Assembly (NCBI RefSeq): GCF_002797555.1 | Contig: NZ_PGFA01000001.1 | Span: 1,178,001-1,242,000, forward strand | Length of the DNA: 64,000 bases | Direction of reading: 5' to 3' | Source of the DNA: Hymenobacter chitinivorans DSM 11115 | GTDB lineage: Bacteria > Bacteroidota > Bacteroidia > Cytophagales > Hymenobacteraceae | Shown: positions 33,944 through 43,566 of the stretch, piece by piece | Layout: each line of letters starts with the position of its first letter | How positions within the stretch are numbered: the first letter of the stretch is position 1 | Program-made: the position numbers and the translations under genes | Notes under the pieces: generated by a model | Database searches by the model: none | Told to the model about the DNA's origin: nothing | What the model saw: only the letters and a program-made list of their open reading frames with translations

Positions 33944-36900
33944 TTGCCTAGGGTTCCGGAAAATTATGCTACTTGCCCTTACACCTCCCATTCGTCGATT
34001 GTTGTGAACGAGCACTATTCTATTAACTCCACCAACCCCTGGGAGAAGGACGTGCAGTTGGTGCAGCAGGTATTCGACGCGGTGGCCGTGCTGGACCCGC
34101 AGGGCCATATTCTGTGGGGCAATGACGGCCTGACCAGCCTGGTGGGCCAGCCGCCGGCCGAGCTGCGGCAGCGCACCGTCTGGGCGGTACTGGGCGGCAG
34201 CGGGGCCGGACAGGTGACGGCAACCTACGTGCAGGCGCAGCTGCGGGCCGAAGCTGCCTTCCGCTACGAGGCGCTGCTGCAGCATTCCAATACCTCCGCC
34301 CAGTGGGTGCGCGTGCGGGTGCAGCCCTTGCCGGCCTCGGCCGCGCCCGGCCGCTTTGTGGCCCTGGTGGAGCTGCTCACCGATTCCAGCGCCACCCAGC
34401 AGGCCCTGGCCGAAAATGAGGTGCGGTTTCGCTACCTGACCGAGCACGTGCCGGGCGTATTGTTTCAGTGGCGCCACAACCACACCACACCCTCGGGCCT
34501 GGTCTACATCAGTCCGCGCCTGCGGGAGCTGTTCGGCATCGTGCTCGACAACGACAAGCAGCTCGAGGAGTTTATTCACCCTGACGACCGGCCGCGCTGG
34601 AAAGCTGCCCTGCAGCAAGCCGGTAAGGAGGATGGCAGCTGGGCTTTCGAGGGGCGCCTGCTGGTGCCGGGCCAGCCCCTGCGCTGGTTTCGGGGCACGG
34701 CCATTCGCTCCCTCTCCGATGCTGAAGGCAGCCTGCACAGCGGTATTCTGGTCGACGTTACGGCCCTGAAGCAGGCCGAAGAAGCATTGCGAGCCAACGA
34801 GCAGCGCTGGCAGCTGGCCATGGAGCGGTTCGGCGACGGAGCCTGGGAGTTTAATTATCAAACCGGGGAGGAGTATTTCTCGGCCGCCTACCAGGCCATG
34901 CTGGGCTACGAGGAAGCCGAATTTGCCCGGGAGCACCAAAGCTGGCTAACCCACGTGCACCCCGACGACGTTGCCGTCAGCTTGCAGGCCTCCGACGCCT
35001 ACCTAAGCGGCCGGGAGCCAATTTACTCCGTGGAGCGCCGCCTGCGCTGCCGCAACGGTGAGTACAAATGGGTGCTGACCCGCGGCCTGGTCACCAAATC
35101 CGATGCTGAGGGTAAGCCTCTGATCATGACCGGGGTCCACACCGATATTTCGGCCATCAAGGCCGCTAATGCCGCCGTGGAAGCCTCGCGCCTGCGCCTG
35201 TCGACCACCATTGCCAACTTCCAGGAGGGTATTCTGCTGGTTGATGAGGACCACCGGGTGATGCTGGCCAACGAGGCCATTTGCCGGCTGTTCAACAGCA
35301 CCATCACTGGCCCGGAGCTGGTGGGCCTCGACGCCCGGCAGTTTGGGGAGCAGGCCAAAAACCGCCTCCGCGACGAGCAGGAGTTTGTGGCCCGCTACCA
35401 ACGGCTGATTCAGCAGCAGCAGCTCGCCACGGGCGAAACTTTCGTGCTCAAGGACGGCCGCGTGCTGCAGGGCGACTTTGTGCCCATCCACATCGACGCG
35501 CAGTACATCGGCTACCTGTGGAAGTTTCAGGACATCACCGAGCGGCAGATTAGCGAAGACAAGCTGCGCCGCCGCGAGGAAAAGTACCGCAGCATCATCG
35601 AGTACATGAAGCTGGGCCTGGTCGAGACGAGCATGGACGGGGTTATTACCTACGTCAACCAGGCGTTCTGCGATATTACCGGCTACGACTTCGACGAGTT
35701 TTTGCACCAGCAGGCTATGCAGCGCGTGGTCAGCCCCGATAACCTGCAGCTGCTCACCCAGAAGAATGCCGACCGGGCCCAGGGTATTTCCGACACTTAC
35801 GAGCTGACTATTACCAGCAAGAGCGGGCAGCGCAAGTGGCTGCTGATCAGTGCGGCCCCGGTTTACAACGACGCCCGGGAAGTGTACGGCTCCATTGGCA
35901 TCACCCTCGATATCACCGACCGCAAGGAGCTGGAGCACAACCTGCGCCGGGCCAAGGAGGCCGCCGAGGAGTCGGCGCGCAGCAAGGAGCTGTTTCTGGC
36001 CAACATGAGCCACGAAATCCGCACGCCCATGAATGCCATTCTGGGCATGGGGCAGCTGCTGGCCAAAACTCCGCTCGACGCCGAGCAGCAAAACTACCTG
36101 CGGGCCATTGCCACCTCCGGCGAAAACCTGCTGGTCATCATCAACGACATTCTGGACTTGTCCAAAATCGGGGCCAGCCAGCTCTTTATCGAGCGAATCG
36201 GCTTCAGCCTGACGGCCCTGCTCCAACAGATTGAGAAGAGCCTGCACTTCAAAGCCGAGGAAAAAAGCCTGCGCTTCCTGATTCAGGCCGATACCGGCCT
36301 GCCCCCGGTGCTGCTCGGCGACCCGTACCGCATCACCCAGGTGCTGCTCAACCTGGCCGGCAACTCCATCAAGTTCACCGAAAAAGGGCAGGTGTCCATC
36401 ATCTGTGAGCTGGTCGGCCACACTCCGGAGCACGTGGAGCTGCGCTTCACCGTGGCCGACACCGGCATCGGCATCGACGCCGACTTTTTGGGCAACATCT
36501 TCCAGGAGTTCAGCCAGGAAGACTCGTCGGTGACCCGCAAGTTTGGGGGCACCGGCCTGGGCCTGAGCATCAGCCGCAGCCTGGTGAACCTGATGGGTGG
36601 GGAAATTGACATTGTGAGCCGCAAAAACGAAGGCACCCGCAGCTCGTTTACGCTGCGGCTCGCCATCGGCTCGGAAAAGGACATGCCCCAGAAGGCCCCC
36701 ATTACCGCCGACATCCGGGAGCGGCTGCGCGGCAAGCGGGTGCTACTCACCGAGGATAACGCCTTCAACCGGCAGATTGCCAAGGGTTTTCTGCAAAACG
36801 CGGCCCTGCTCGTGACCGAAGCCGAAAACGGCGCCGTGGCCGTGGAACTGGCCCGCCAGCAAAGCTTCGACCTGATTCTGATGGACGTGCAGATGCCGGT

Positions 36901-37504
36901 CATGAACGGGCTGGAGGCCACGGCCCAGCTGCGCGAGGAGCTGGGCCTGACCACGCCCATTATTGCCCTGACGGCCAACGCCATTAAAGGGGAGCGGGAA
37001 AAATGCCTGCGGGCCGGCATGAACGACTACCTGTCCAAGCCCTTCCAGGAAGATGACCTGCTCAAAGTCATCAGCTACTGGACCCTGGGCGAGCCCCTGG
37101 TGGGCAATACCGCGCAGGAGCCGGGCGCCCCGGCCCTGACGGCCCCGCTCTACAACTTGGCTCTGATTTACCAGATTGGGCAGGGCGACCCCGACTTTAC
37201 GGTGCTCATGCTCGAATCCTTTATCGAGGGGGCCGAAGAAGCGGTGCGCGACTTGCGCCAGGCCCAGCAAACCCAGAACGTGGAATTGCTGCGGGCCACC
37301 ACCCACAAGCTCAAGCCTAGCCTGGAACACCTGCAGGTGCACTTGCTGCTGCCCGTAGTGCAGCAGCTCGATACCTGGCGCGGCGCCTTCGACCAGGCCC
37401 AGCTCACGCCCCTGATTGACCGCACCAGCCACGTGCTGCAACGCCTGATTGCCCACCTGAACGTGGAGCTGCAGGATGCCCGTCCCGGCGTGGAGCCCAG
37501 CTAG
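33944..37504 (+). CDS. hybrid sensor histidine kinase with five PAS, REC and HPt domains
   Basis: 1186 residues from TTG 33944; GTG 34004 is an alternative. There are no transmembrane helices, so it is cytoplasmic. Five PAS/PAC modules lie in tandem (about 25-130, 145-275, 280-400, 405-525, 535-665). HisKA follows with phospho-acceptor His690 (LANMSHEIRTPMNAILG), then an HATPase domain with N, G1 and G2 motifs (NLAGNSIKFTEKG, DTGIGID, FGGTGLGLSIS). The receiver domain has Asp981 (LILMDVQMPVMNG), and a C-terminal HPt carries His1121 (TTHKLKPSLEHL). It contains a full phosphorelay short of the final response regulator, which is not encoded nearby. Its stop faces that of a GAF protein gene 13 bp away. 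Confidence 0.93.
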   Translation: MPRVPENYATCPYTSHSSIVVNEHYSINSTNPWEKDVQLVQQVFDAVAVLDPQGHILWGNDGLTSLVGQPPAELRQRTVWAVLGGSGAGQVTATYVQAQLRAEAAFRYEALLQHSNTSAQWVRVRVQPLPASAAPGRFVALVELLTDSSATQQALAENEVRFRYLTEHVPGVLFQWRHNHTTPSGLVYISPRLRELFGIVLDNDKQLEEFIHPDDRPRWKAALQQAGKEDGSWAFEGRLLVPGQPLRWFRGTAIRSLSDAEGSLHSGILVDVTALKQAEEALRANEQRWQLAMERFGDGAWEFNYQTGEEYFSAAYQAMLGYEEAEFAREHQSWLTHVHPDDVAVSLQASDAYLSGREPIYSVERRLRCRNGEYKWVLTRGLVTKSDAEGKPLIMTGVHTDISAIKAANAAVEASRLRLSTTIANFQEGILLVDEDHRVMLANEAICRLFNSTITGPELVGLDARQFGEQAKNRLRDEQEFVARYQRLIQQQQLATGETFVLKDGRVLQGDFVPIHIDAQYIGYLWKFQDITERQISEDKLRRREEKYRSIIEYMKLGLVETSMDGVITYVNQAFCDITGYDFDEFLHQQAMQRVVSPDNLQLLTQKNADRAQGISDTYELTITSKSGQRKWLLISAAPVYNDAREVYGSIGITLDITDRKELEHNLRRAKEAAEESARSKELFLANMSHEIRTPMNAILGMGQLLAKTPLDAEQQNYLRAIATSGENLLVIINDILDLSKIGASQLFIERIGFSLTALLQQIEKSLHFKAEEKSLRFLIQADTGLPPVLLGDPYRITQVLLNLAGNSIKFTEKGQVSIICELVGHTPEHVELRFTVADTGIGIDADFLGNIFQEFSQEDSSVTRKFGGTGLGLSISRSLVNLMGGEIDIVSRKNEGTRSSFTLRLAIGSEKDMPQKAPITADIRERLRGKRVLLTEDNAFNRQIAKGFLQNAALLVTEAENGAVAVELARQQSFDLILMDVQMPVMNGLEATAQLREELGLTTPIIALTANAIKGEREKCLRAGMNDYLSKPFQEDDLLKVISYWTLGEPLVGNTAQEPGAPALTAPLYNLALIYQIGQGDPDFTVLMLESFIEGAEEAVRDLRQAQQTQNVELLRATTHKLKPSLEHLQVHLLLPVVQQLDTWRGAFDQAQLTPLIDRTSHVLQRLIAHLNVELQDARPGVEPS

Positions 37505-37517
37505 GCGGCGGGCCGCC

Positions 37518-38228
37518 CTAGGCCGCTCCCGGCGAGGTATGCCAGGGACCCAGCAAATCCTGCACGCGCCGGGCCGTGTCGTCGGCTTCCTGCCCGATAA
37601 TCTGCTTTACCCGGCTTACCTCGGCCACGGTAGGCAGGGTGGTTCGCAGCAGGGTGGCGCTCAGGGTTTGCATCCAGCGGATGGCATCCTCGACGGCCTC
37701 GTATACCCCGGAGGCAATGGGCGCGCTCTGATTTTCGGCCCGGTTGAGTTCCAGCAGGCTGACCGTGAGGCGGGAGTAGGCTTCGAGCAACCGCTGATCT
37801 TCAGGCTTGGGCGCCTGGGGGCAATGATCGGCAATGGCCAGCACGCCGATGTTGAAGCCATCAGCAGTCTTAAGCGGAATGCCGACGAAAAACTGCAGGT
37901 TGAGCAGCTCGATTTCCGCCGATTGAATCAACTGGCAGGGCTCCTTTCGCAGATCTTCAAACACCGTGGCTTCGTCCTGCAGAATGGCCACCGAGCACAG
38001 GCTGTAGTCACGGGGCAGGTGCTCGGCCCCGGTCCAGCCCGCCGTGTTGCGAAACCACACCGATTCGGCCTCGACCAGGGACAGAAAGGAAATGGGAACC
38101 CGGCACAGGGAGGCGGCCAGGGCCACGAGTTCGTCGAAAACCTGCTCGTGCAGGTTGCCCAGGCAGCGGTAGCGGGCCACGGCCCGGAGCCGGGCCGATT
38201 CATTACTGGGAATAAGCAGGCTATTCAT
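37518..38228 (-). CDS. GAF domain protein
   Basis: 236 residues; one GAF domain covers most of the first 165 residues. Typical features are HEQVFDELVALAASLCRVPI, SVWFRNTAGW, LPRDYSLCSVAILQ (the Cys found in many bilin-type or redox GAFs), FFVGIPLKTADGFNIGVLAI. A helical C-terminal segment (about 175-230) has no motif I recognise. There is no kinase or output domain, so it would be a stand-alone sensor or a binding subunit. It converges on the hybrid histidine kinase with overlapping hairpin potential at the two stop codons (37501-37521), hinting at related function. Confidence 0.82.
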   Translation of the reverse strand: MNSLLIPSNESARLRAVARYRCLGNLHEQVFDELVALAASLCRVPISFLSLVEAESVWFRNTAGWTGAEHLPRDYSLCSVAILQDEATVFEDLRKEPCQLIQSAEIELLNLQFFVGIPLKTADGFNIGVLAIADHCPQAPKPEDQRLLEAYSRLTVSLLELNRAENQSAPIASGVYEAVEDAIRWMQTLSATLLRTTLPTVAEVSRVKQIIGQEADDTARRVQDLLGPWHTSPGAA

Positions 38229-38621
38229 AAGGAGGTATCAAGCGAATCGGGTAAGTATATGTAAAGTCTAATATAATAGGAAAATGGTTATTTCCTACTC
38301 TTGTTGCGGCGGCCGCCAATGTGAGCTGGGCAGTGGGGCCCGGCCACCAAGCGTACCAACCGCGGGTAGGGTAGCTCATGCCCGCGGCTGCCGTTTACGC
38401 CCTTGGCAACGGCAGGGCCAGCAGCGTTGTCGCCAGCTGCTTCGACGCCAAAGGAGGATAAAGTAGCGGCAACAATTTGTTGGTTATTTGCTATGATTTC
38501 AGTAACCTTACTCAGCAATCTTCGGCGGCGCATCGGCTGATGGCGGCTCTGGCGGAGCAAAAAGGCCTCTGCTGAGCTCAGGAACGGGTTTTCTAACATC
38601 ACTCTTTTTTTTGCCTCTTTA
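38229..38621. other. intergenic region between GAF gene and susC
   Basis: Nearly 400 bp without a convincing gene. Short frames on both strands have no recognisable content, and one minus-strand frame runs through the operator. The arabinan-locus promoter region begins at its right end. I see no riboswitch or small-RNA signature. Confidence 0.5.
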
Positions 38622-38635
38622 CACAATCGTTTGTG
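38622..38635. promoter_or_regulatory. putative LacI-family operator 1 upstream of susC
   Basis: CACAATCGTTTGTG, an imperfect palindrome with arms CACAA/TTGTG. It is preceded by CTTTA, giving CTTTACACAA, the same junction seen at two other sites (63292, 63481). It lies 62 bp before the susC ATG. Confidence 0.8.
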
Positions 38636-38648
38636 AAATTGATTTACG

Positions 38649-38662
38649 CACAAACGATTGTG
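38649..38662. promoter_or_regulatory. putative LacI-family operator 2 upstream of susC
   Basis: CACAAACGATTGTG, the exact reverse complement of operator 1. The two centres are 27 bp apart. It lies 35 bp before the susC ATG, so occupancy would block initiation. Confidence 0.8.
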
Positions 38663-38696
38663 TTACTATCTCTCCAATTCCCACACTCTTTTTTCT

Positions 38697-41600
38697 ATGA
38701 AAAAGCCAGTACCCAAAATGGGTCGGATTACCCTTCCGGCTTTGCTCTGCTGCCTACCCCTGCACGCTGCCCTGGCAGAAGCGGCCGGGGTAGTTCTGCC
38801 CGCCGCCCGCGCCGTAACGGCCGCGGCGGATATTCCCGTGACCGGCCGCGTGGTGGATGAAAACGGCGCGGGTTTGCCCGGGGTAAACGTGCTGGTCAAG
38901 GGCACCGCCATTGGTACCCAAACCGATGCCGACGGCCGCTTCAGCCTGACGGCCCCCGACACGGGCACGTTGGTTTTCTCCTTCGTGGGCTACGCGGCCC
39001 GGGAAGTGCCCATCAGCGGATCGGCGCCGCTGAGCGTGAGTCTGGTGCCCGACGCGAAAAGCCTGTCGGAAGTGGTGGTGGTGGGGTATCTGACCCAGGA
39101 CCGGCAGAACGTGACCAGCGCCGTGAGCAGCCTCGACGTGAAGGAAACTGTGAAGGCCCCGGTGGCTACCATCACCCAGGGCATCCAGGGCCGGGTGTCG
39201 GGGGTGCAAGTGCAGAGCTCCGGCGGCCCCGGCGACGCGCCCGTGGTGACCATTCGCGGCATTGGCACGCTGGGCGCGGCCGGCAGCGGCCCGCTCTACG
39301 TCATTGACGGGCTGTGGACGGGCAACATCCGGGACCTGAACCCCAACGACATCGAAACCCTGACCGTGCTCAAGGATGCCTCCTCCACGGCCGTGTACGG
39401 GTCGAGCGGGGCCAACGGCGTGGTGCTGATTACGACCAAAAAGGGCAAATCGGGCCGGCCTTCCATTAGCTTTAACGGCTACACCGGCGTGGAACAGGTG
39501 TACAAGCGCTACAACCTGACCAACGCCAGCGACTGGGCCGACCGGGCCGTGCAGGCCTACCAGAACGCCGGCCTGGACCCGCTCAACAACGGGCAGAACA
39601 GCCTGGCCGGGGCCGTGAAGGGGCCGGGCGGAGCTTTCAACCCCGCAATTGACACCGACTGGCAACAGGAGTTTTTCCAGACCGGTAAAATCGAGGACTA
39701 CAACCTGACGTTTTCGGGCGGCTCCAGCGCCGATAAAAGCGCCAGCAATTTTCTGATTTCGGGCGACTATTTCCACCAGGAAGGCATTGTGCAGGGGCCC
39801 GACTTCAAGCGCTACAGCCTGCGCCTGAACTCGGGGCTGACCCGCGGCCGGTTCAAATTCCAGGAAAACGCGCAGTTCACCCACCTGGGCGTGACCCTGC
39901 TCAACGGGGTGCCGTTTATCGACGTGCTGACGATGCTGCCCAGCATTCCGGTGTATGACCCGGCCAACGAGGGCGGCTTCGGAATTGGCTCGCCCACGCT
40001 CAACACCTTCGCCACCAATCCCATCGGGGCCCAGCAGCTGCTGCGCCGCACCCAGTCGGACAACCGGCTGGCCGGCAACGTCAGCGCCGACGTGTCCATC
40101 TTCGACTTTCTGAGCTACCGGCTCAACGCGGCCATGGACGGCCACACCTACAGCAACGCCGACGCCCAGCAGTCGGGCATTATCCGGCAGAATACCCGCA
40201 TCAACACCTCCTCGCTCAACGAGTTTCTGGGCTACGACGTGTTTTTGATGGCCGAAAACACGCTCAACTTCAACCGGGCCTTCGGCGACCACCACGTGAA
40301 TGTGGTGCTGGGCTACTCCGAGCAGCGCTACCTGCAGCACAACGTGCAGGCCGGCACCCAGGGCTTTACCAGCGTGCCGCAGTACTACTTCGAACTCAGC
40401 GCCGGCCGCGACAAAGGCATTATCAACGGCACGTCGACGGAAAACTCCAAGCGGTCCTTCTTTGCCCAGGCCACGTACGACTTCAAGAACCGCTACCTGT
40501 TTTCGCTCAGCGGGCGGCGCGATGGGTCGTCGCGCTTCCGGTCGGAAAACCGCTGGGGCAACTTCGGGGCGGCTTCCCTGGGCTGGCGCATCAGCGAGGA
40601 AGACTTCTTCAAGAACGCCCTGCCGATGGTCAACAACCTGAAGCTGCGCGCCAGCTACGGCGGCAACGGCAACGACGCCCTGTTTGGCTCCTACGGCGGC
40701 AACTACCTGACCACGCCCATCATCGGGCAGAATGTGAACTACGTCATTGGCACCGACCAGCGCATCGTCAACGGCTCGACCCAGCTGGCCCTGGCCAGCC
40801 CCGACCTGCAGTGGGAGGAGCGCTACACCAAGAATGCGGGCCTGGACCTGAGCGTGCTGGACAACCGCCTGAGCGTGTCGGCCGACTACTACGTGGCCGA
40901 AACCCGCAAGGCCCTGGCCCCGGTGCAGGTGCCAACCTACCTGGGTCACTTCGGCGACATTCTGTACCAGAACGCCGGTAACATCGAAAACCGGGGCTTT
41001 GAGCTGGCCCTGGGCTACCACGAAAACCGCCAGGCCTTCACCTACGGCGCCGACTTTACCCTGACCACCATCCGCAACCGGGTAACGGCCGTGCCGGTGA
41101 AAGGCACCGCCTTCGAGGGCGGCGAGGGTGTGACCCGCTCCGAGCTGGGCACGTCGTTGGGCGAGTTTTTCCTGATTCCCTTCGAGGGCATTTTCCAGTC
41201 GAAAGAGGAAGTGCTGAACTACAAGAGCGCCACTGGCACCGTGATTCAGCCCTACGCCTCGCCCGGCGACGTGCGCTACCGCGACGTGAACAACGACGGC
41301 AAGATTGACAACGCCGACCGCACCTACGTGGGCTCGGCCATTCCCAAGCTGCAGATGGGCCTGAACCTGACCGCGGCCTACAAGGGCTTCGACTTCTCGC
41401 TGTTTTTGCAGAGTGCCACCGGCAATAAGGTGTATAACACGGCCCGGGTATTCCTGGAAAGCTACAACGGGCCCAACAACTACAACGCCGACGTGACGCC
41501 CTGGAGCCCCTCGAACCCGAGCTCCACCACGCCCCGCCTGCTGCAGGGTGGGGGCCTCGGTGACCTGGGTGTGGCCGCCGCCTCCAATGCCCGCTTCAAC

Positions 41601-41864
41601 TCGACGCGGTGGCTGGAAGACGGCTCCTACCTGCGCCTGAAAAACATTCAGCTGGGCTACACTTTGCCCCAGAGCCTGACCAGCAAGGTCTCGGGCCTGG
41701 GCAGTGTGCGCCTCTACGTGACGGGCCGCAACGTGGTGACCTTCACCAAGTACACCGGCTTCGACCCGGAAACGACCGGCACGGGCTTCTACAGCCGCGG
41801 CGTGGACAACAGCGCCTACCCGAACGTGCGCAGCTTCACCGGCGGCCTGCAGGTCAACTTCTAA
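38697..41864 (+). CDS. SusC/RagA-type TonB-linked outer membrane transporter
   Basis: 1055 residues from ATG 38697 (MKKPVPKMGR); codons before it cross the operator. After the signal peptide comes a carboxypeptidase-regulatory-like domain (VTGRVVDENGAGLPGVNVLV through FSFVGYAAREV), then a TonB-box-like SEVVVVGYLTQ. The plug carries the SusC signature (GVQVQSSGGPGDAPVVTIRG, LYVIDG, DIETLTVLKDASSTAVYGS), and the beta-barrel ends GGLQVNF. It imports large arabino-oligosaccharides with its SusD partner encoded 51 bp downstream. It is the first gene of the arabinan locus and is preceded by two operators. Confidence 0.96.
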   Translation: MKKPVPKMGRITLPALLCCLPLHAALAEAAGVVLPAARAVTAAADIPVTGRVVDENGAGLPGVNVLVKGTAIGTQTDADGRFSLTAPDTGTLVFSFVGYAAREVPISGSAPLSVSLVPDAKSLSEVVVVGYLTQDRQNVTSAVSSLDVKETVKAPVATITQGIQGRVSGVQVQSSGGPGDAPVVTIRGIGTLGAAGSGPLYVIDGLWTGNIRDLNPNDIETLTVLKDASSTAVYGSSGANGVVLITTKKGKSGRPSISFNGYTGVEQVYKRYNLTNASDWADRAVQAYQNAGLDPLNNGQNSLAGAVKGPGGAFNPAIDTDWQQEFFQTGKIEDYNLTFSGGSSADKSASNFLISGDYFHQEGIVQGPDFKRYSLRLNSGLTRGRFKFQENAQFTHLGVTLLNGVPFIDVLTMLPSIPVYDPANEGGFGIGSPTLNTFATNPIGAQQLLRRTQSDNRLAGNVSADVSIFDFLSYRLNAAMDGHTYSNADAQQSGIIRQNTRINTSSLNEFLGYDVFLMAENTLNFNRAFGDHHVNVVLGYSEQRYLQHNVQAGTQGFTSVPQYYFELSAGRDKGIINGTSTENSKRSFFAQATYDFKNRYLFSLSGRRDGSSRFRSENRWGNFGAASLGWRISEEDFFKNALPMVNNLKLRASYGGNGNDALFGSYGGNYLTTPIIGQNVNYVIGTDQRIVNGSTQLALASPDLQWEERYTKNAGLDLSVLDNRLSVSADYYVAETRKALAPVQVPTYLGHFGDILYQNAGNIENRGFELALGYHENRQAFTYGADFTLTTIRNRVTAVPVKGTAFEGGEGVTRSELGTSLGEFFLIPFEGIFQSKEEVLNYKSATGTVIQPYASPGDVRYRDVNNDGKIDNADRTYVGSAIPKLQMGLNLTAAYKGFDFSLFLQSATGNKVYNTARVFLESYNGPNNYNADVTPWSPSNPSSTTPRLLQGGGLGDLGVAAASNARFNSTRWLEDGSYLRLKNIQLGYTLPQSLTSKVSGLGSVRLYVTGRNVVTFTKYTGFDPETTGTGFYSRGVDNSAYPNVRSFTGGLQVNF

Positions 41865-41915
41865 ACTGTTCGGGACCCCCGGTCCCGGCTCACCCGACTT
41901 TTCTTCGCCTTTCGT

Positions 41916-43448
41916 ATGAAATTCCCCAAACTACCCGCGCTGCTGCTCACCGGCAGCCTGCTCGTGGCCACTGGCTGCGAAAAGGATTTGCTCGATAAAA
42001 CCAACCCCAACGCCCCATCGACGGCCCAGTTCTGGAAAACCCAGGACGATGCCGTGAAAAGCGTGTACGCCTGCTACTCGGGCCTGCAGCAGTTTGCCTG
42101 CTACTACCGCAGCTGGCACTTTATGGCCCACCGCTCCGACGAGTCCTACAGCCAGAGCCCCTTCGTGGAGCTGGCCAACTTCACCCGCTTCATTACCCCC
42201 GACAATAACTTTTTCATTTCGTCCTTTGCCTGGAACGACTATTACCGGACCATTTTCCGCACGAATCAGGTGCTGACTCACGTGCCGGAAATTCCGATGG
42301 ACGAGACGCTCAAGCAGCAGCTGCTGGGCGAGGCGCGCTTCGTGCGGGCCTTGTCGTACTTCGATTTGGTGTATTTCTTCGGCAACATTCCGCTGATTCT
42401 GACCGAGCCCACCGTGACGACCCGCGCCCCGCAGGCCCCGCCGGAGCAGGTAGAGGCCCAGATTATTGCCGACCTGCAGGCCGCCATTCCAAGCCTGCCG
42501 GTGTCGTACTCCGACGCGGAGAAGGGCCGCGCCACCCGCGGGGCGGCCCAGGCCCTGCTGGCCAAGGTGTACATGCAGCAGCACAAGTACACCGAGGCTT
42601 CGGCCCTGTTTGCCCAGATAATGAGCTCGGGGCAGTACGATTTGGTGCCCAATTACCTCGACAACTTCACCGACGCCAACGAAAATAACCGCGAATCGGT
42701 GTTCGAGGTGCAGTTTACGGGCGCCGTGCTGGAAGTAGGGCAGGGGCAGGACAATGCTTCCTCCTCGGAAAGCCACGACCGGCCCAACTTTTTCGGTCCT
42801 CCCGGCCCCACTTTCGCCGACGTGCAGCCCCGCCGCTGGCTGCTCGACGAGTACAAGGACTCGACCGTGGCGCTGGCGCCCGGCAGCAGCACCAAGCACC
42901 TGATTGACCCCCGCCGCGACATCAGCCTGATTCACGCCGGCAACCCGGGCCGCTTCTACGGCAAGACCTTCGCCGAGTGGAACTGGAACCCCAGCCAGCA
43001 GTACTGGCGCAAGTACCTCAACGACCGGACCCGCACCGACGAGAACTTTACCTCCGGCATCAACCACCGCGTGATTCGCTTCGCCGACGTGCTGCTGATG
43101 CAGGCTGAGGCTCTCAACGAGCTGGGCCGGCCCCAGGACGCGCTGCCGTTGGTGAACCGGGTGCGGCAACGGGCTTCCGTAAACCTGGCCCCGCTGACCG
43201 GCACGTACACCCGGGAATCGTTGCGGCCCCTGATTCGCAGTGAGCGGGCCAAGGAGCTGGCCGGCGAGGGCACCCGCTGGTTCGACATTCTGCGCTGGGG
43301 CTTGCTGGACAACCAGGCCGGCATCGACGAGCTCAAGGGCCGGGACCCGGACTTCACCAACTTCCGTCTGGGTATCTCCAAGCTGCTGCCCATTCCGCAG
43401 CGCGACCTGGACATTGACCCCAGCGTGAAGCAGAACCCGGGCTACTAA
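41916..43448 (+). CDS. SusD/RagB-type glycan-binding lipoprotein
   Basis: 510 residues with a signal ending VATGC, which gives a surface lipoprotein (CEKDLLDKTNPN). SusD features are present: APSTAQFWKTQDDAVKSVYA near the N-terminus, TPR-like helices (LGEARFVRALSYFDLVYFFG, GAAQALLAKVYMQQHKYTEA) and the family ending (RSERAKELAGEGTRWFDILRWG, then LLPIPQRDLDIDPSVKQNPGY). It caps the SusC barrel and captures arabinan chains at the cell surface. Confidence 0.96.
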   Translation: MKFPKLPALLLTGSLLVATGCEKDLLDKTNPNAPSTAQFWKTQDDAVKSVYACYSGLQQFACYYRSWHFMAHRSDESYSQSPFVELANFTRFITPDNNFFISSFAWNDYYRTIFRTNQVLTHVPEIPMDETLKQQLLGEARFVRALSYFDLVYFFGNIPLILTEPTVTTRAPQAPPEQVEAQIIADLQAAIPSLPVSYSDAEKGRATRGAAQALLAKVYMQQHKYTEASALFAQIMSSGQYDLVPNYLDNFTDANENNRESVFEVQFTGAVLEVGQGQDNASSSESHDRPNFFGPPGPTFADVQPRRWLLDEYKDSTVALAPGSSTKHLIDPRRDISLIHAGNPGRFYGKTFAEWNWNPSQQYWRKYLNDRTRTDENFTSGINHRVIRFADVLLMQAEALNELGRPQDALPLVNRVRQRASVNLAPLTGTYTRESLRPLIRSERAKELAGEGTRWFDILRWGLLDNQAGIDELKGRDPDFTNFRLGISKLLPIPQRDLDIDPSVKQNPGY

Positions 43449-43474
43449 CCAAGTGAGGCTATAACCCCACCGGC

Positions 43475-43510
43475 CGACAGCCGCTGCCCCCGCGCTGGGA
43501 GCGGCTGTCG
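43475..43510. terminator. hairpin between susD and the first GH43 gene
   Basis: An 11-bp perfect stem (CGACAGCCGCT with AGCGGCTGTCG) and a 14-base loop lie 26 bp after the susD stop. No T-run follows. It may attenuate or process the transcript so that the transport pair is expressed more than the enzymes. Confidence 0.5.
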
Positions 43511-43566
43511 TGCTTCGGGGCCCGGTGCCGGCGCACAAGAATTATGGATCTGACCAGTTGCTGCCA

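Noticed and set aside
38288-38653. 121-codon minus-strand frame before susC
   Set aside because: It runs through the paired operators and has an Arg-rich composition with no recognisable content.
38754-41021. 755-codon minus-strand open frame opposite susC
   Set aside because: The opposite strand encodes an unmistakable SusC protein. The antisense frame is His/Gly/Val-rich with no motifs, as expected from GC-rich codon shadows.
41931-43538. 535-codon minus-strand open frame opposite susD
   Set aside because: Shadow of the well-supported susD gene; no signal, domain or start context.
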